A stretch of 39,151 nt of DNA from Nitrososphaerota archaeon (lineage in GTDB: Archaea; Thermoproteota; Nitrososphaeria; Nitrososphaerales; Nitrosopumilaceae): NCBI GenBank assembly GCA_028867595.1, contig JAGWGB010000012.1, positions 1 through 39,151 on the forward strand. Direction: 5' to 3'. A program made the position numbers and the translations under genes. This document shows, piece after piece, positions 1-9,372 of this stretch. Under the pieces are notes generated by a model that did no database searches, had not been told where the DNA came from, and saw only the letters and a program-made list of their open reading frames with translations. Each line of letters begins with the position of its first letter. Position 1 is the stretch's first letter.

Positions 1-85
1 CAGTATAGTCTACCAGAATCAAGGTGCCTTTTTGGAAAGCCAACGTCATCGATCCTTTTTGTTCCTTATATTAAGTTAACAGGAT

Positions 86-1228
86 TTACAGCGCTTTTAG
101 TTTCTCTTCAGCTACTTTGAGTGCTTCAGGATTTGTCTTGTATCCCATCATGTCAAGTGTAGAGTGAATTGCAGATATTGTTCTCATCACGTGATACTTG
201 CTGACCTCGCCCATGCAACCAACTCGGAACACTTTGCCTTTTAGTTCACCAAATCCACCAGCAACTAAGACTCGGAATTTTTCTGACAAAGTTCCCCTGA
301 AAGTTTTGTCATCTAGTCCTTGCAAATAGTTTAGTGCAATGACAACTGTAGAGCGTGCATCTTCTTTTGCAAATGGAGTAAGGCCAAGTGCACTCAATCC
401 GCTGTAAAACGCATCAGAGCAAACTCTGTGTCTGTGTACTCTCTTGTCCATTCCCTCTTCTAGTATCATATCAAGTGCTTCTTTGTATGCATAAAGCAGT
501 GGTATTGCAGGAGTGAATGGAGTCTCTTTGTTTTCATCATAATACTTGAAGTATCGTGCCATGTTAAAGTAGAATGTAGGCGGCTGATTTGCAATCATGT
601 GCTTTTTTGCCTTGGGGCTTACTGCAATAGGCGAGATTCCAGGTGGAGCTGCAAGTGCTTTTTGTGCTCCTGTAACACATACATCTATTCCCCACTTGTC
701 CATGTGGAGCTCTTCTCCTCCAACTATTGATACACCGTCTACTACAAAGAACGAATCGTTTCTTGCAGTAAGACTTGAAACTTTGTCAAGATACTTTACC
801 ATTGTACCAGTTGAGGTTTCATTCCATACTACATAGAATGCCTTGACGTCCTTGTTGTTGTCAAATGCTTCTTTTACTTGATCAAAACTTGCATTCTGGC
901 CAAATGGTGTTTGCAGTTTGATAACGCTTGCTCCTGCCCATTCTAGCATAGTTGCAAGCCTGCTGCTAAATTCTCCGTTGACTGGAATTATTACCTTGTC
1001 GCCTTTTTTTACCATGTTTACAACAGAGGCCTCTACTGCGCCAGTGCCAGAAGCGCTCAGTGCTACAACGTCGCCTGTAGTATCAAAGACTTTCTGGGTC
1101 TTTTCTACAACATCAGTGTATAATTTTACAAAATCTTTACTTCTGTGGTTTATCATATGGGTAAACATTGCGCGTGTTACTCTTTCCGGAACGTTTGTGG
1201 GTCCGGGCAACATTACTAGATATTCCAA
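86..1228 (-). CDS. Class V aminotransferase (serine/alanine-glyoxylate type)
   Basis: A 380-residue PLP enzyme of the alanine-glyoxylate / serine-pyruvate aminotransferase family, which moves an amino group between small amino acids and 2-oxo acids in the cytosol. The N-terminus has the family's PGPTNVPERV segment, the middle has SASGTGAVEAS (phosphate-binding loop) and VVDGVS, and the PLP lysine is K190 in the VTGAQKAL motif. Length is normal for the family and no signal peptide is seen. It lies about 36 bp downstream of nadM on the same strand, so the two could be cotranscribed. Exact substrate (serine, alanine, glyoxylate or another acceptor) cannot be read from sequence. Confidence 0.9.
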   Translation of the reverse strand: MEYLVMLPGPTNVPERVTRAMFTHMINHRSKDFVKLYTDVVEKTQKVFDTTGDVVALSASGTGAVEASVVNMVKKGDKVIIPVNGEFSSRLATMLEWAGASVIKLQTPFGQNASFDQVKEAFDNNKDVKAFYVVWNETSTGTMVKYLDKVSSLTARNDSFFVVDGVSIVGGEELHMDKWGIDVCVTGAQKALAAPPGISPIAVSPKAKKHMIANQPPTFYFNMARYFKYYDENKETPFTPAIPLLYAYKEALDMILEEGMDKRVHRHRVCSDAFYSGLSALGLTPFAKEDARSTVVIALNYLQGLDDKTFRGTLSEKFRVLVAGGFGELKGKVFRVGCMGEVSKYHVMRTISAIHSTLDMMGYKTNPEALKVAEEKLKAL

Positions 1229-1264
1229 ATAAATTCTCCATTCCCTAAAATTAGCAACCGCTAT

Positions 1265-1774
1265 TTATTCTAACAGAATTTTAGCTAGTCTTTGCTTTGC
1301 ATCTATATTCAAAAGCACATTTCGGGTTCCTTCTGGAACAAGACTTGACCAGTCTTTTCCTGCAGCGATCATCTCTCGTATATTTGTGCCAGAAACCATT
1401 TCCCTTTGTAACAATGGAACAGGAATTACTTTGGTTCCTCTTTTTTGGTATAAAGAGATGGTAAAGTCGTCGTTTGAAAAAACAACATCGTATTTTGGCA
1501 CTATCGAGTCAACGTGATACGTCCACTTTTCATGATCTCCCGTATCTGGTACATAGTAGATCTCAACTCTATTCCTAGTCTCAGCATCAAGCGAAGAGAG
1601 AATCATTTCTTTTCGCTCATCTGCGGTAAATGGATTTCTTTTTTCATTGCTTTTGTTTGAGCTGCCGATTCCTATCCAAAGTTTTTCTACATTGGATAAA
1701 GCAAACTTGACTGCTGAAAGGTGTCCAATATGAAATGGCTGAAATCTGCCAATTAAAAGTCCGTTCATTGCCAA
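1265..1774 (-). CDS. nadM: Nicotinamide-nucleotide adenylyltransferase, archaeal NadM type
   Basis: A 169-residue nucleotidyltransferase that joins NMN (or NaMN) with ATP to give NAD(+) or its acid form. The N-terminal GRFQPFHIGH motif (around residues 9-18) is the HxGH-type nucleotide-binding signature. The second family motif appears as SGTNIREMI near residue 130 (ISxxxIR-like). The length matches archaeal NadM. ATG start; the gene reads toward the aminotransferase with a gap of about 36 bp. Confident family call. Confidence 0.93.
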   Translation of the reverse strand: MAMNGLLIGRFQPFHIGHLSAVKFALSNVEKLWIGIGSSNKSNEKRNPFTADERKEMILSSLDAETRNRVEIYYVPDTGDHEKWTYHVDSIVPKYDVVFSNDDFTISLYQKRGTKVIPVPLLQREMVSGTNIREMIAAGKDWSSLVPEGTRNVLLNIDAKQRLAKILLE

Positions 1775-1854
1775 GATCAGGATTACTTAATTAAAAAACC
1801 ATGCTATGTAAAATTTGAATCTGTATGTTTTATGAGAGGATTATAGATTGCGAT

Positions 1855-2043
1855 TTACTCTGTCAAAGAAATATTTGGAGATACAAAGTTGTGGCTTATC
1901 TGAGAAAAACATCTCAAATGTAATCTCTCTATTGTTCTTTTACCACATTTTATACAAATTTGTTGTATGGACTTTTTACATTCAAAGCATTGGGAATAAC
2001 TAATTAGCTCTTCACCACATGTTCTACAAATCTTGTCTGGCAT
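1855..2043 (-). CDS. Small multi-CxxC zinc-ribbon protein
   Basis: A 62-residue protein with four CxxC-type pairs (CRTC, CFEC, CIKC and a terminal LRC), enough for two small zinc knuckles. The C-terminal 15 residues lack cysteine. No family name is recognised. Small proteins of this type are common in ammonia-oxidising archaea and may bind nucleic acid or protein, but nothing here fixes a role. ATG start; flanks are AT-rich and it appears to stand alone between nadM and the phosphate genes. Confidence 0.6.
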   Translation of the reverse strand: MPDKICRTCGEELISYSQCFECKKSIQQICIKCGKRTIERLHLRCFSQISHNFVSPNISLTE

Positions 2044-2164
2044 TACTTTATCACTATTGTATGTATATTCGAGATTAGACTTTAATTGAGTGCAAATAGT
2101 TAATGTAAACTCTATACTTACATGATGTTCTATTTTTCATTCATAATTTACATTAGATGATACC

Positions 2165-2186
2165 AAATAATAAAAAAGAAAAAGTT
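2165..2186 (-). terminator. T-rich terminator after first pstS
   Basis: Directly after the stop of the leftward pstS the minus strand reads a run of T broken by single C and A bases. This is the usual archaeal oligo-T terminator and fits the end of the phosphate cluster. Confidence 0.5.
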
Positions 2187-2192
2187 GGGGCA

Positions 2193-3353
2193 TTAGTTGC
2201 CTGAATCTGACCACAATTGTTGTCCTTTGTACTTGAACATTTGGAGCCCGTTGATGTCAACCAGTTGGATATTTTGAGGAAGCGGTACGTACCAAAGCTT
2301 TTCAGCATATTGCTGCCCGTCAGTTACTATCCAATATATGAAGTCGACAAGAGCGTTTGCTTTGTTCATGTCTGTACCTTTTACTGTATCACGGTTCTGG
2401 TACGCCATGATGTATGTCAATGAAGCAATTGGGTAGGAATTTGGTCCTGGCGCATTAGTGATTGAAACTTTGCTCCAATCTCCATTTGAAGGTGGTATAT
2501 TCGACAGGGTGCTAGCTGCTGCCTTTGTCGAATCTATTGTTGGTGCTAGAAATGCATTTCCATCAGCATTTTTGACATATGCAAATGACATGTGATTCTG
2601 TTCTGCATATGCAAGTTCTACGTATCCAATTGAAAATGGAGTTAATTGTACGTAGTGTGCAACACCTGCGTTACCTGGGCCTCCAATTCCTGTTCTCCAC
2701 GGAACCGAGGTTCCTTCACCAATATCATGCTTCCAAGTACTACTAACCTTGGACAAGTAATCTGTGAACCCATATGTTGTTCCTGAGCCATCTGAACGAT
2801 GAACTACTGTTATCTTTGCATTTGGCAGATAAACTCCTGGATTGTTGGCTACTATGGCCGGATCATTCCAGTATATTATCTTGCCCTCAAAGATGTTTGC
2901 AATAGTTGGACCATCTAGCTTTAATCCGCTTGGTATGATTTGAGCAACACCATTCTTGATTTGACCATTTGGTATGTTGTAGGATATAGTAATTGCACCA
3001 ATTGAATCTACAAAGGTTAGCGAATTTTTGGCTGCCTTTGCTTGACTTGGTGACAGTGGGGCATCAGATGCTCCAAAGTCAACTGTTTTTGCGGTAAATT
3101 GGTTTATTCCTGCAGCACTTCCAACAGATTGATAGTTGATAGTCGCTCCAGAATAAAGCCCGTGGTATGTTACTCTCCATTTGTCCATCAATGGAAAGAT
3201 GAAGCTCGAACCTGCACCAGTAAGTTTGATGTTACTTCCGTCTGCAGGTGGAGTCGGTGGGTTTTGTACTAGTTGTGCATGTGCTACCATATTTGTGGTT
3301 GGCATCATTAGGATCAGCGTTAAAGCTAAACCTAAGATTATTTTTTTTGCCAT
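2193..3353 (-). CDS. pstS: Phosphate ABC transporter substrate-binding protein PstS (soluble paralogue)
   Basis: A 386-residue extracytoplasmic phosphate-binding protein that would feed PstCAB. Residues 1-27 form a signal peptide. Phosphate-binding loops are visible: TGAGSSFIFPLMDKW, FGASDAPLSPSQ and HRSDGSGTTYGFTDYL. Unlike the next gene it has no C-terminal PEFG/transmembrane tail; it ends in a charged sequence, so it is either released or held only by its N-terminus. It is a clear paralogue of the adjacent pstS, most similar in the binding loops. It is the last gene of the leftward pst cluster, with about 195 bp separating it from the other pstS, so it probably has its own promoter. Confidence 0.93.
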   Translation of the reverse strand: MAKKIILGLALTLILMMPTTNMVAHAQLVQNPPTPPADGSNIKLTGAGSSFIFPLMDKWRVTYHGLYSGATINYQSVGSAAGINQFTAKTVDFGASDAPLSPSQAKAAKNSLTFVDSIGAITISYNIPNGQIKNGVAQIIPSGLKLDGPTIANIFEGKIIYWNDPAIVANNPGVYLPNAKITVVHRSDGSGTTYGFTDYLSKVSSTWKHDIGEGTSVPWRTGIGGPGNAGVAHYVQLTPFSIGYVELAYAEQNHMSFAYVKNADGNAFLAPTIDSTKAAASTLSNIPPSNGDWSKVSITNAPGPNSYPIASLTYIMAYQNRDTVKGTDMNKANALVDFIYWIVTDGQQYAEKLWYVPLPQNIQLVDINGLQMFKYKGQQLWSDSGN

Positions 3354-3392
3354 AAGCTTATGGCAATTCTTTGGTTATTTCTAAGTGATCGG

Positions 3393-3416
3393 TATAGAAT
3401 ACATAGCAAGATGTAT
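3393..3416 (-). promoter_or_regulatory. Candidate Pho-type element upstream of pstS
   Basis: About 40-63 bp upstream of this pstS lies TATAGAATACATAGC followed by an inverted repeat ATACAT-6-ATGTAT (3399-3416). The ATAGAA(T/C) core also appears upstream of the other pstS (4789-4800) and in the pstC/regulator intergenic region (8246-8269). Shared placement suggests a phosphate-responsive operator, but this is inference. Confidence 0.3.
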
Positions 3417-3520
3417 GTTATGTTTATAACATAAGGCAAGCTAAAAAATCATACGATTCATAAATCTATATAGCATTTAGTTTCTAATTTTAAAAACTCG
3501 TATGTGATTTGGAACAATTA

Positions 3521-3542
3521 ATTTTAAAAAATAAAGAAAAGG
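3521..3542 (-). terminator. T-rich terminator after second pstS
   Basis: Just past the stop of the leftward pstS (3549) the minus strand reads CCTTTTCTTTATTTTTTAAA, a T-rich archaeal-type termination tract, separating the two pstS genes. Confidence 0.4.
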
Positions 3543-3548
3543 AAAGAT

Positions 3549-4730
3549 TTAGAGTCTTGGTGCAAGTCTCAATCCGGTCTTTGCAGACACTGCAATTATT
3601 GATACGATTGCAATGGCAAGAACCGCTGTTGCGATTGGACCAAACTCCGGAACTGCGCTACCACCAAACCGAATCTCTGAAATTGCATTCTGATCAGCCT
3701 TCACCATGGCATCTGGCAATGGAACATACAACAGAGTAGAGGCGTACTTTTGTCCATCTGTTACTATCCAGTTAAGGAAGTTGATTACCTCTTGTGCCTT
3801 GTCTGATGTTTCTCCACTTACCTGACTTAGGTCCTTATAGACAAAGACATATGTCAAAGTCGAGATCGGATAGGAATTGCTGCCTGGTTGATTTACTATA
3901 GATACCTTGCTCCAATCTCCATCGGGTGCTGGGAGACTTGTTGCTGCAGCCGCTGCATCAGCAGCTACTGAATCTATGGTAGGCTCAACAAACGCATTTC
4001 CATCTGCATTTTGTACAAATGCATATGACATGTTGTTTTGGTACGCATATGCAAGCTCTACATATCCACAGGCATATGGCGTGCTTTTCACTATGTTGGC
4101 TACGCCTGCATTGCCTGGGGCAGCAGTGCCTACTGGCCATGGAACTGTCTTACCCTGACCTACAGATGTCTTCCATTGTGGATAGACTTTTGACAGATAG
4201 TCTGTAAATGCATACGTTGTTCCTGAACCATCTGAACGATGAGCTGTCAGGATCTTCTGAGATGGAAGATTCATTCCAGGATTCAGATTTGCAATAGCTG
4301 GGTCATTCCACATAGTGATGCTACCCATGAATATCTGTGCAATTACCGGGCCTGTAAGTTTCATGCCCTTGTCAATTCCAGGAAGGTTGTAGGATATTGT
4401 TATTCCTCCAATTGATTCTGGAATGGTTACTGTTCCAGCTGCAGCTGTTTGTTCAGATGGTTGCAATGGTGCATCTGAGGCTGCAAAGTCTACAGTCTTT
4501 TGGTCTAACAGCTTGATACCTGCTCCACTTCCAATGGATTGATAGTTTAGTTTTATGTTAGAATGCAAATTATTGTATTGCACTCTCCATGTATCCATCA
4601 GTGGAAAGACAAATGTCGAGCCACCAGCCGTAATTGTATATGACTGGCTGCTTTGAGCATTCGCATACAGTATTACGGATGGTACTGTTAGCAATAGCAT
4701 GAAAGCTACTGCCAAGAAAGTTTTTTTCAT
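3549..4730 (-). CDS. pstS: Phosphate-binding protein PstS with PEFG-CTERM anchor
   Basis: A 393-residue phosphate-binding protein. It has an N-terminal signal peptide (about residues 1-25), binding loops TAGGSTFVFPLMDTW, FAASDAPLQPS and HRSDGSGTTYAFTDYL, and a C-terminal PEFGPIA motif followed by a hydrophobic stretch and a basic end. That tail is the PEFG-CTERM sorting signal known from ammonia-oxidising archaea, and implies a surface-anchored protein cut and attached by an archaeosortase-like enzyme. The paralogue next to it lacks this tail. It sits downstream of phoU with a 126-bp gap that contains a candidate Pho-type element, so it may be transcribed separately from pstCAB-phoU. Confidence 0.94.
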   Translation of the reverse strand: MKKTFLAVAFMLLLTVPSVILYANAQSSQSYTITAGGSTFVFPLMDTWRVQYNNLHSNIKLNYQSIGSGAGIKLLDQKTVDFAASDAPLQPSEQTAAAGTVTIPESIGGITISYNLPGIDKGMKLTGPVIAQIFMGSITMWNDPAIANLNPGMNLPSQKILTAHRSDGSGTTYAFTDYLSKVYPQWKTSVGQGKTVPWPVGTAAPGNAGVANIVKSTPYACGYVELAYAYQNNMSYAFVQNADGNAFVEPTIDSVAADAAAAATSLPAPDGDWSKVSIVNQPGSNSYPISTLTYVFVYKDLSQVSGETSDKAQEVINFLNWIVTDGQKYASTLLYVPLPDAMVKADQNAISEIRFGGSAVPEFGPIATAVLAIAIVSIIAVSAKTGLRLAPRL

Positions 4731-4788
4731 CGATATTACGACATTGTGTAGTTATTTACGTATGACCAAGATAGTTTATGTAATTATT

Positions 4789-4820
4789 CATAGAACATGA
4801 TAACTATATAGAGACAGTTA
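4789..4820 (-). promoter_or_regulatory. Candidate Pho-type element upstream of anchored pstS
   Basis: CATAGAACATGA is followed by an imperfect inverted repeat TAACT...AGTTA (4801-4820), 60-90 bp before the pstS start. The CATAGAAC core matches one arm of the inverted repeat in the pstC/regulator intergenic region. Function inferred only from recurrence and position. Confidence 0.3.
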
Positions 4821-4856
4821 ACTTGTGGAAAAAGAATTTACAAATAAAGGATTTTT

Positions 4857-5483
4857 CTAGTGAAAACGTCTCTGCCCTGTAACAATATAGTTTACTGATT
4901 CGCCCATAAATGCTGCATGATCAGCAATTCTTTCTAGATATCTTAGAACCAACGCATCAGCTAGAGCACATTTTACATTAATTGAATTAATCAACATTGG
5001 AAGATGTTTATTGTAATACTTGTCTACCAAATCTTCATCAGTTCTAAGTTGTTTTGCTTTTTCCAAGTCCAAAGTCGCGAAACACTGTATTGCCATGTTT
5101 ATCATATGTTTTATCTCTCCTGAAAGTGTGTAGATTGCCTCATTTTTGCAGTCGGAGAGATCTCCAAACGTGTCTCTGACTACAGTAATATCGTATGCGT
5201 AGCGTCCAAATCTTGTAAAGCCATAGGAAACCTCGATGCATGATCTAATTAATCTAAAATCACTTGCAACGGGTTGATATCGCAATATCATATCAAAAGT
5301 AAGATCGCCTACCTCATCATACAGACTCATTATTTCTTGGGAAAGTTTGTGTGCTTCATGACGTACGTTTTTTCCTTCTAGGTAAGAGTCCAGTGCCAAA
5401 TTTATTGATTGAAGAGCAAGTGAGCCCATTTTTTCCATCATATATGATAGCTTTTGCAGATGGGGATCTATTAGACGAGTCAA
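4857..5483 (-). CDS. phoU: Phosphate transport regulator PhoU
   Basis: A 208-residue all-helical PhoU protein with two three-helix repeats. Such proteins damp Pst uptake and phosphate signalling when phosphate is plentiful. Metal-site-like acidic helices are visible (SLYDEVGDL; the second repeat ends RYLERIADHAAFMGES, the usual E/D-xx-x-D-H pattern). The start is TTG at 5483, immediately after the pstB stop codon with no gap, which suggests translational coupling. An alternative start would have to lie inside pstB or delete the first helix. Confidence 0.9.
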   Translation of the reverse strand: MTRLIDPHLQKLSYMMEKMGSLALQSINLALDSYLEGKNVRHEAHKLSQEIMSLYDEVGDLTFDMILRYQPVASDFRLIRSCIEVSYGFTRFGRYAYDITVVRDTFGDLSDCKNEAIYTLSGEIKHMINMAIQCFATLDLEKAKQLRTDEDLVDKYYNKHLPMLINSINVKCALADALVLRYLERIADHAAFMGESVNYIVTGQRRFH

Positions 5484-6290
5484 CTAACCAAACTGCCCCT
5501 GAACATATTTGGCTGTGATCTCATTTCTTGGATTCTCAAAGATTTGCTTGGTCTCCCCAAACTCAACCAAATCTCCAAGATACATGAATCCTGTATAGTC
5601 TGATACTCTCACAGCTTGTTGCATGTTATGAGTTACTATGATTATGGTGTATTCTTTTTTCAATTCAGTTATCATTTCTTCGATCTTTTGAGTAGCAATA
5701 GGATCAAGTGCAGATGCTGGCTCGTCCATCAAAAGGACTTCAGGTTGTATAGCAAGTGCACGTGCAATGCATAGACGTTGCTGTTGCCCGCCTGAAAGGC
5801 TCATCCCAGGTTTTTTCAGATCATGTTTTACCTCATCCCAGAGATATACCATTTCTAGGCATCCTTGTACTATTTGGTCTATGATCTTTTTGTCTTTTAC
5901 ACCGTTTAACTTCAAGCCTGCAGCGACATTATCATAAATTGACATTGTGGGAAATGGATTTGGCTTTTGAAAGACCATTCCAATCTTTCTCCTGTGAATA
6001 ATGGCATCTTCTTTATTTGAATACAGATCCTGATTATCCAATAGAACTTTTCCTGTCACTGTGGCGCCCTTTGTCAACTCATGCATTCTGTTAAGACATC
6101 GAAGAAACGTAGTTTTCCCACATCCAGATGGTCCTATCAATGCAGTGACCGCCTTTTCTCTGAATTTCATGTTGACTCCCTTTACAGCTGCAATGCCATT
6201 GTAGCTTGCAACAATATTTTCTGCAACTAGTTTGTATCGTGACGCTTCTATAGATGAGCGTGCAATTGGAGTTCTTGTGAGTGTTTCCAT
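5484..6290 (-). CDS. pstB: Phosphate ABC transporter ATPase PstB
   Basis: The ATPase of the phosphate importer, cytoplasmic. Walker [11 protein letters not shown]-loop VFQKPNPFP, signature LSGGQQQRL, Walker [11 protein letters not shown] and the switch histidine in IIVTHNM are all present and intact. The open frame continues to a GTG at 6323 inside pstA, but an ATG at 6290 sits two bases after the pstA stop and is preceded by GGTGG, so I chose it (268 residues; 279 with the GTG). Part of pstC-pstA-pstB-phoU. Confidence 0.95.
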   Translation of the reverse strand: METLTRTPIARSSIEASRYKLVAENIVASYNGIAAVKGVNMKFREKAVTALIGPSGCGKTTFLRCLNRMHELTKGATVTGKVLLDNQDLYSNKEDAIIHRRKIGMVFQKPNPFPTMSIYDNVAAGLKLNGVKDKKIIDQIVQGCLEMVYLWDEVKHDLKKPGMSLSGGQQQRLCIARALAIQPEVLLMDEPASALDPIATQKIEEMITELKKEYTIIIVTHNMQQAVRVSDYTGFMYLGDLVEFGETKQIFENPRNEITAKYVQGQFG

Positions 6291-6291
6291 T

Positions 6292-7203
6292 CTATCCACC
6301 TGTTGTGATTCTAAAGCTGCCACCTCTGCGTTTTCGCAAGAATAGATATCTTATTCCTATGTTAAGTGAAAGTATTATCAAGATTAAAACCAACGCACCA
6401 CCCCATCCTTGGGCTGTTGCACTATCATAAGGAAGATTTGCTAGTCGGTAAATTCTAAGTGGTAAAGCATCCACTGGTTGATCAAAACCCGAAAAAAAGT
6501 CTTCGTTGCCAAGAATTGTAAAGATCAGAGGAGCTGTCTCACCTGCTATTCTTGCTACTGACAACATGATTCCCGTGATCAATCCACTTTTGGCACTTGT
6601 TAGTAGAATTCTAAATATTATTACCGATCTTTTGATTCCAAGTGCATATCCTGCTTCTCTGTATGACACAGGAACAAGCTTGAGTGACTCTTCGGTTGTT
6701 CGTGTTATAATTGGCAGCATTATAATTGAGAGCGCAAACATTCCTGCAAGAATAGAAAAATAGCCAAGCGAAAGTACGATGACTGCAAATGCAAAAAGTC
6801 CTATTACGATAGTGGGAAATTCTGCCAAGACATCATTGAAAAATCTTATCGTCTGGCCATATTTGTTGTTGCCATACTCTGAAAGGAAGATTCCACCCAA
6901 GACTCCAACTGGCACTCCAATTAAGCTTGACAAGCCAATTAACATCAGTGTGCCTTGAATAGCAGGTCCAATTCCACCTGGTTGATTTGACCCTACAGCT
7001 CCTGGAGGTTGAGTGAGAAAGTCTATGCTTAGTACAGGAACTCCATTTCGTATAATTTCAAAAAGTATGCTTCCAAGCGGAATTATTGCTAGTAGAACAC
7101 AACCAAATACAATTCCCTTCACTATCTTATCGGTAGCTACTCTACGTGAAATGTTGTTTCTAAAGTGTTTTCTAAATTCAGCTCTTTGTTCTATGGTAAT
7201 CAT
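6292..7203 (-). CDS. pstA: Phosphate ABC transporter permease PstA
   Basis: A 303-residue inner permease subunit with about six membrane helices and the conserved cytoplasmic EAA-type loop ([21 protein letters not shown]). A conserved [13 protein letters not shown] segment follows, typical of PstA. The ATG overlaps the pstC stop as ATGA (7200-7203), so translation is coupled. Together with PstC it forms the channel energised by PstB. Confidence 0.94.
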   Translation of the reverse strand: MITIEQRAEFRKHFRNNISRRVATDKIVKGIVFGCVLLAIIPLGSILFEIIRNGVPVLSIDFLTQPPGAVGSNQPGGIGPAIQGTLMLIGLSSLIGVPVGVLGGIFLSEYGNNKYGQTIRFFNDVLAEFPTIVIGLFAFAVIVLSLGYFSILAGMFALSIIMLPIITRTTEESLKLVPVSYREAGYALGIKRSVIIFRILLTSAKSGLITGIMLSVARIAGETAPLIFTILGNEDFFSGFDQPVDALPLRIYRLANLPYDSATAQGWGGALVLILIILSLNIGIRYLFLRKRRGGSFRITTGG

Positions 7204-8198
7204 GCTAAAACTGCTCCTTGATGTGTTTTTAGGACTTTAGAAACTAGGAATTGGGCAACTATGTTGATAGTTATTGCAATAACAAAAAGTATCAATCCAC
7301 ATCCAATTAGAGCTGCCATGTGAAGACTTCCATTGGCAGCTTCTGGAAATTCATTTGCAATTATACTTGATAATGTTTGACCTGGAGCAAACAAAGATGA
7401 TGGAAATGCACTTTGTCCTGTAGCATTTCCAATCAATAATGTAATAGCCATAGTTTCTCCCACAGCTCTTCCAAGTCCAAGTATTGATGCGCCAATAAGA
7501 CCTGACTTTGAATATGGAATAACTGCCATCTTGAATACTTCCCATTTTGTAGCACCTAACATGAATGCGGCTTCTCTTTGGCTAGATGGTACTGCAATCA
7601 TGATTTCTCGTGAAATAGATGCTATAGTTGGAATTATCATAATAGCAAGTACTACACTAGCAGTGAAAATATCAAGTCCAAATGGAGTTCCCGAGAAGAG
7701 TATGACATTATTGCCTAGAGCGCTATTAAGCGGTGTTTCAATCCAGTCTCTGATATAATCTCGAAACACAAACATCCCCCATAAACCGTAAATGATACTT
7801 GGGACTGCTGCCAGCAGCTCGACTACAAATGAAAGCACAGAGCGCAGAAATTTAGGTGCAAGCTCTGAGAGGAACATTGCAATGCCTATACTTATCGGTA
7901 CTCCGATAAGCATAGCAATTCCTGCGGTCACAAATGTGCCTGCAATATATGGCGCTGCCCCATATGATTCGCTTCCTTCTACAGCATTCCAATCAGAACC
8001 AGTCAGAAACGAGACTCCTTCCTGAGCCCATATTTGATACGAGTTGGTAGTTAGTTGTATTACGATGAGAACTATAATTGCCAGTACGTAAGTGCCTGCA
8101 ATAGTAACTCCAATCTTGAAAATCTTATCAAATATAGGGGAACCTCCTTTTAGCTTAACAGTTTCCATCAAATACAATTGATGTGATCTTCGTGACAA
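7200..8198 (-). CDS. pstC: Phosphate ABC transporter permease PstC
   Basis: A 332-residue permease with about six membrane helices, the EAA loop SSQREAAFMLGATKWEVF and the PstC-type GRAVGETMAITLLIGN segment. The longest frame starts at TTG 8198; an ATG at 8168 (METVKLKGG) would give 322 residues and may be the true start. First gene of the leftward operon, divergent from the AbrB-PhoU regulator across about 115 bp. Confidence 0.93.
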   Translation of the reverse strand: MSRRSHQLYLMETVKLKGGSPIFDKIFKIGVTIAGTYVLAIIVLIVIQLTTNSYQIWAQEGVSFLTGSDWNAVEGSESYGAAPYIAGTFVTAGIAMLIGVPISIGIAMFLSELAPKFLRSVLSFVVELLAAVPSIIYGLWGMFVFRDYIRDWIETPLNSALGNNVILFSGTPFGLDIFTASVVLAIMIIPTIASISREIMIAVPSSQREAAFMLGATKWEVFKMAVIPYSKSGLIGASILGLGRAVGETMAITLLIGNATGQSAFPSSLFAPGQTLSSIIANEFPEAANGSLHMAALIGCGLILFVIAITINIVAQFLVSKVLKTHQGAVLA

Positions 8199-8245
8199 AT
8201 ATCAGAAGTTCGACCATAATTTCTTAAGTTTCATATTTGAATATA

Positions 8246-8269
8246 GTTCTATATAGCACTACATAGAAC
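8246..8269. promoter_or_regulatory. Inverted repeat in pst/regulator divergent promoter
   Basis: GTTCTAT and ATAGAAC form perfect 7-bp arms around a 10-bp spacer, in the gap between pstC and the divergent AbrB-PhoU gene. The ATAGAAC arm recurs upstream of the anchored pstS. A likely place for a phosphate regulator to control both directions; the binding protein is unknown, the adjacent AbrB-PhoU protein being the obvious candidate. Confidence 0.4.
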
Positions 8270-8312
8270 GTAGTCACAACCGCTTTAATTCTAACAGATA
8301 TAGAAAGAGCAG

Positions 8313-9362
8313 TTGGCAGAACTATTGAATGAAAAAGAAGTACGAAAACTACAGCTTGTCGGTGGATCTACCTATGTACTTTCACTCCCTAAGAAATGGA
8401 TTGATGAGCTAAATCTCAAAACCGGCGATCCAGTATCCATTGTAAAAAATGTCAATCGATCTCTTTCAATTTTACCTACCGGAACATCGCAATCACCCAA
8501 AATAACAAAATCAAAAACTATCATCAGTCAAAAAGAGCCAGTAGAGTCTATTCAGCGCAAGGTGATTGCGATGTATCTGGCTGGATATCAAATGATTAAG
8601 ATTCAATCTAAAGGAGGAAGAATTCAACTTGAACACAAGCAAACAATAAGAGATCTCGTGAGAAGAAACATGATAGGAACTGAAATTGTCGAATCGTCAC
8701 CAGAATCTATAACTGTTCAAATCCTGACGAGTTTGCCTGAACTTTCTATAAGTGATGCCCTAAAGCGCATGTTTTTGCTGACAATTACAATGCATAGACA
8801 AGCAATTGATGCACTAAAAGAGATGGATATTGAACTTGGAGAGGAGATTACCCATCTGGATGATGAGGTAGATCGTTTTAGTTTGTACATACTACGAAAT
8901 CTTACGTTAGCAGTAGAACATGAGAGAATACTACGTGATATTGGATTGAAAAAGCCTTCTGATTGTATAAGCTATAGAATAGTGGTAAAATCAATAGAAC
9001 GAGTTGCAGATCATGCAGTTTCAATAGCAAGTAGGGTAAAGTTCCTCAAATCTACGCTAGAACCAGCACTTTTGCAAAAGGTTACAAAACTCAGTGAAGA
9101 ATCACTCAAAGTTTTTGAGGATTCTATTGCTGCACTAAACAAAAGAGACTATGCATTAGCAGACATAGTTGCATCAAATGCACGTAGAATCTCGGTAAAG
9201 GAGAAAGAATTCACAGATAGTTTGGAAGAGTCCAAAAAGTATACTAGTGTGATAAAGTTTGTCTTAGAAGACATCCGCAGAACGGCTGAATATTCTAGTG
9301 ATATTGCAGAGGCAGTGATTAATGAAACAGTACAAGATGTCATATCAGAAAATGGTTCATAA
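8313..9362 (+). CDS. AbrB-domain PhoU-like phosphate regulator
   Basis: A 349-residue protein. The N-terminal 50 residues form an AbrB/SpoVT-type DNA-binding domain (LQLVGGSTYVLSLPKKWIDELNL...GDPVSI). The remainder (from about residue 140) is a PhoU-like helical domain with the acidic metal-site pattern (EEITHLDDEVDRFSLYILR; RIVVKSIERVADHAVSIASR; VLEDIRRTAEYSSDIAE). Such fusions are common in archaea next to pst genes and probably couple phosphate status to transcription. The start is TTG at 8313; a second in-frame TTG is at 8325. It is divergent from pstC. Confidence 0.88.
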   Translation: MAELLNEKEVRKLQLVGGSTYVLSLPKKWIDELNLKTGDPVSIVKNVNRSLSILPTGTSQSPKITKSKTIISQKEPVESIQRKVIAMYLAGYQMIKIQSKGGRIQLEHKQTIRDLVRRNMIGTEIVESSPESITVQILTSLPELSISDALKRMFLLTITMHRQAIDALKEMDIELGEEITHLDDEVDRFSLYILRNLTLAVEHERILRDIGLKKPSDCISYRIVVKSIERVADHAVSIASRVKFLKSTLEPALLQKVTKLSEESLKVFEDSIAALNKRDYALADIVASNARRISVKEKEFTDSLEESKKYTSVIKFVLEDIRRTAEYSSDIAEAVINETVQDVISENGS

Positions 9363-9372
9363 CAAAAAACTT

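Noticed and set aside
2510-2522. TTCGACAGGGTGC inside pstS resembling the palindrome.
   Set aside because: It is coding sequence and half-matched.
8206-8214. TTCGACCAT upstream of pstC as another copy of the urea-island palindrome.
   Set aside because: Only one arm matches; the second arm is absent.
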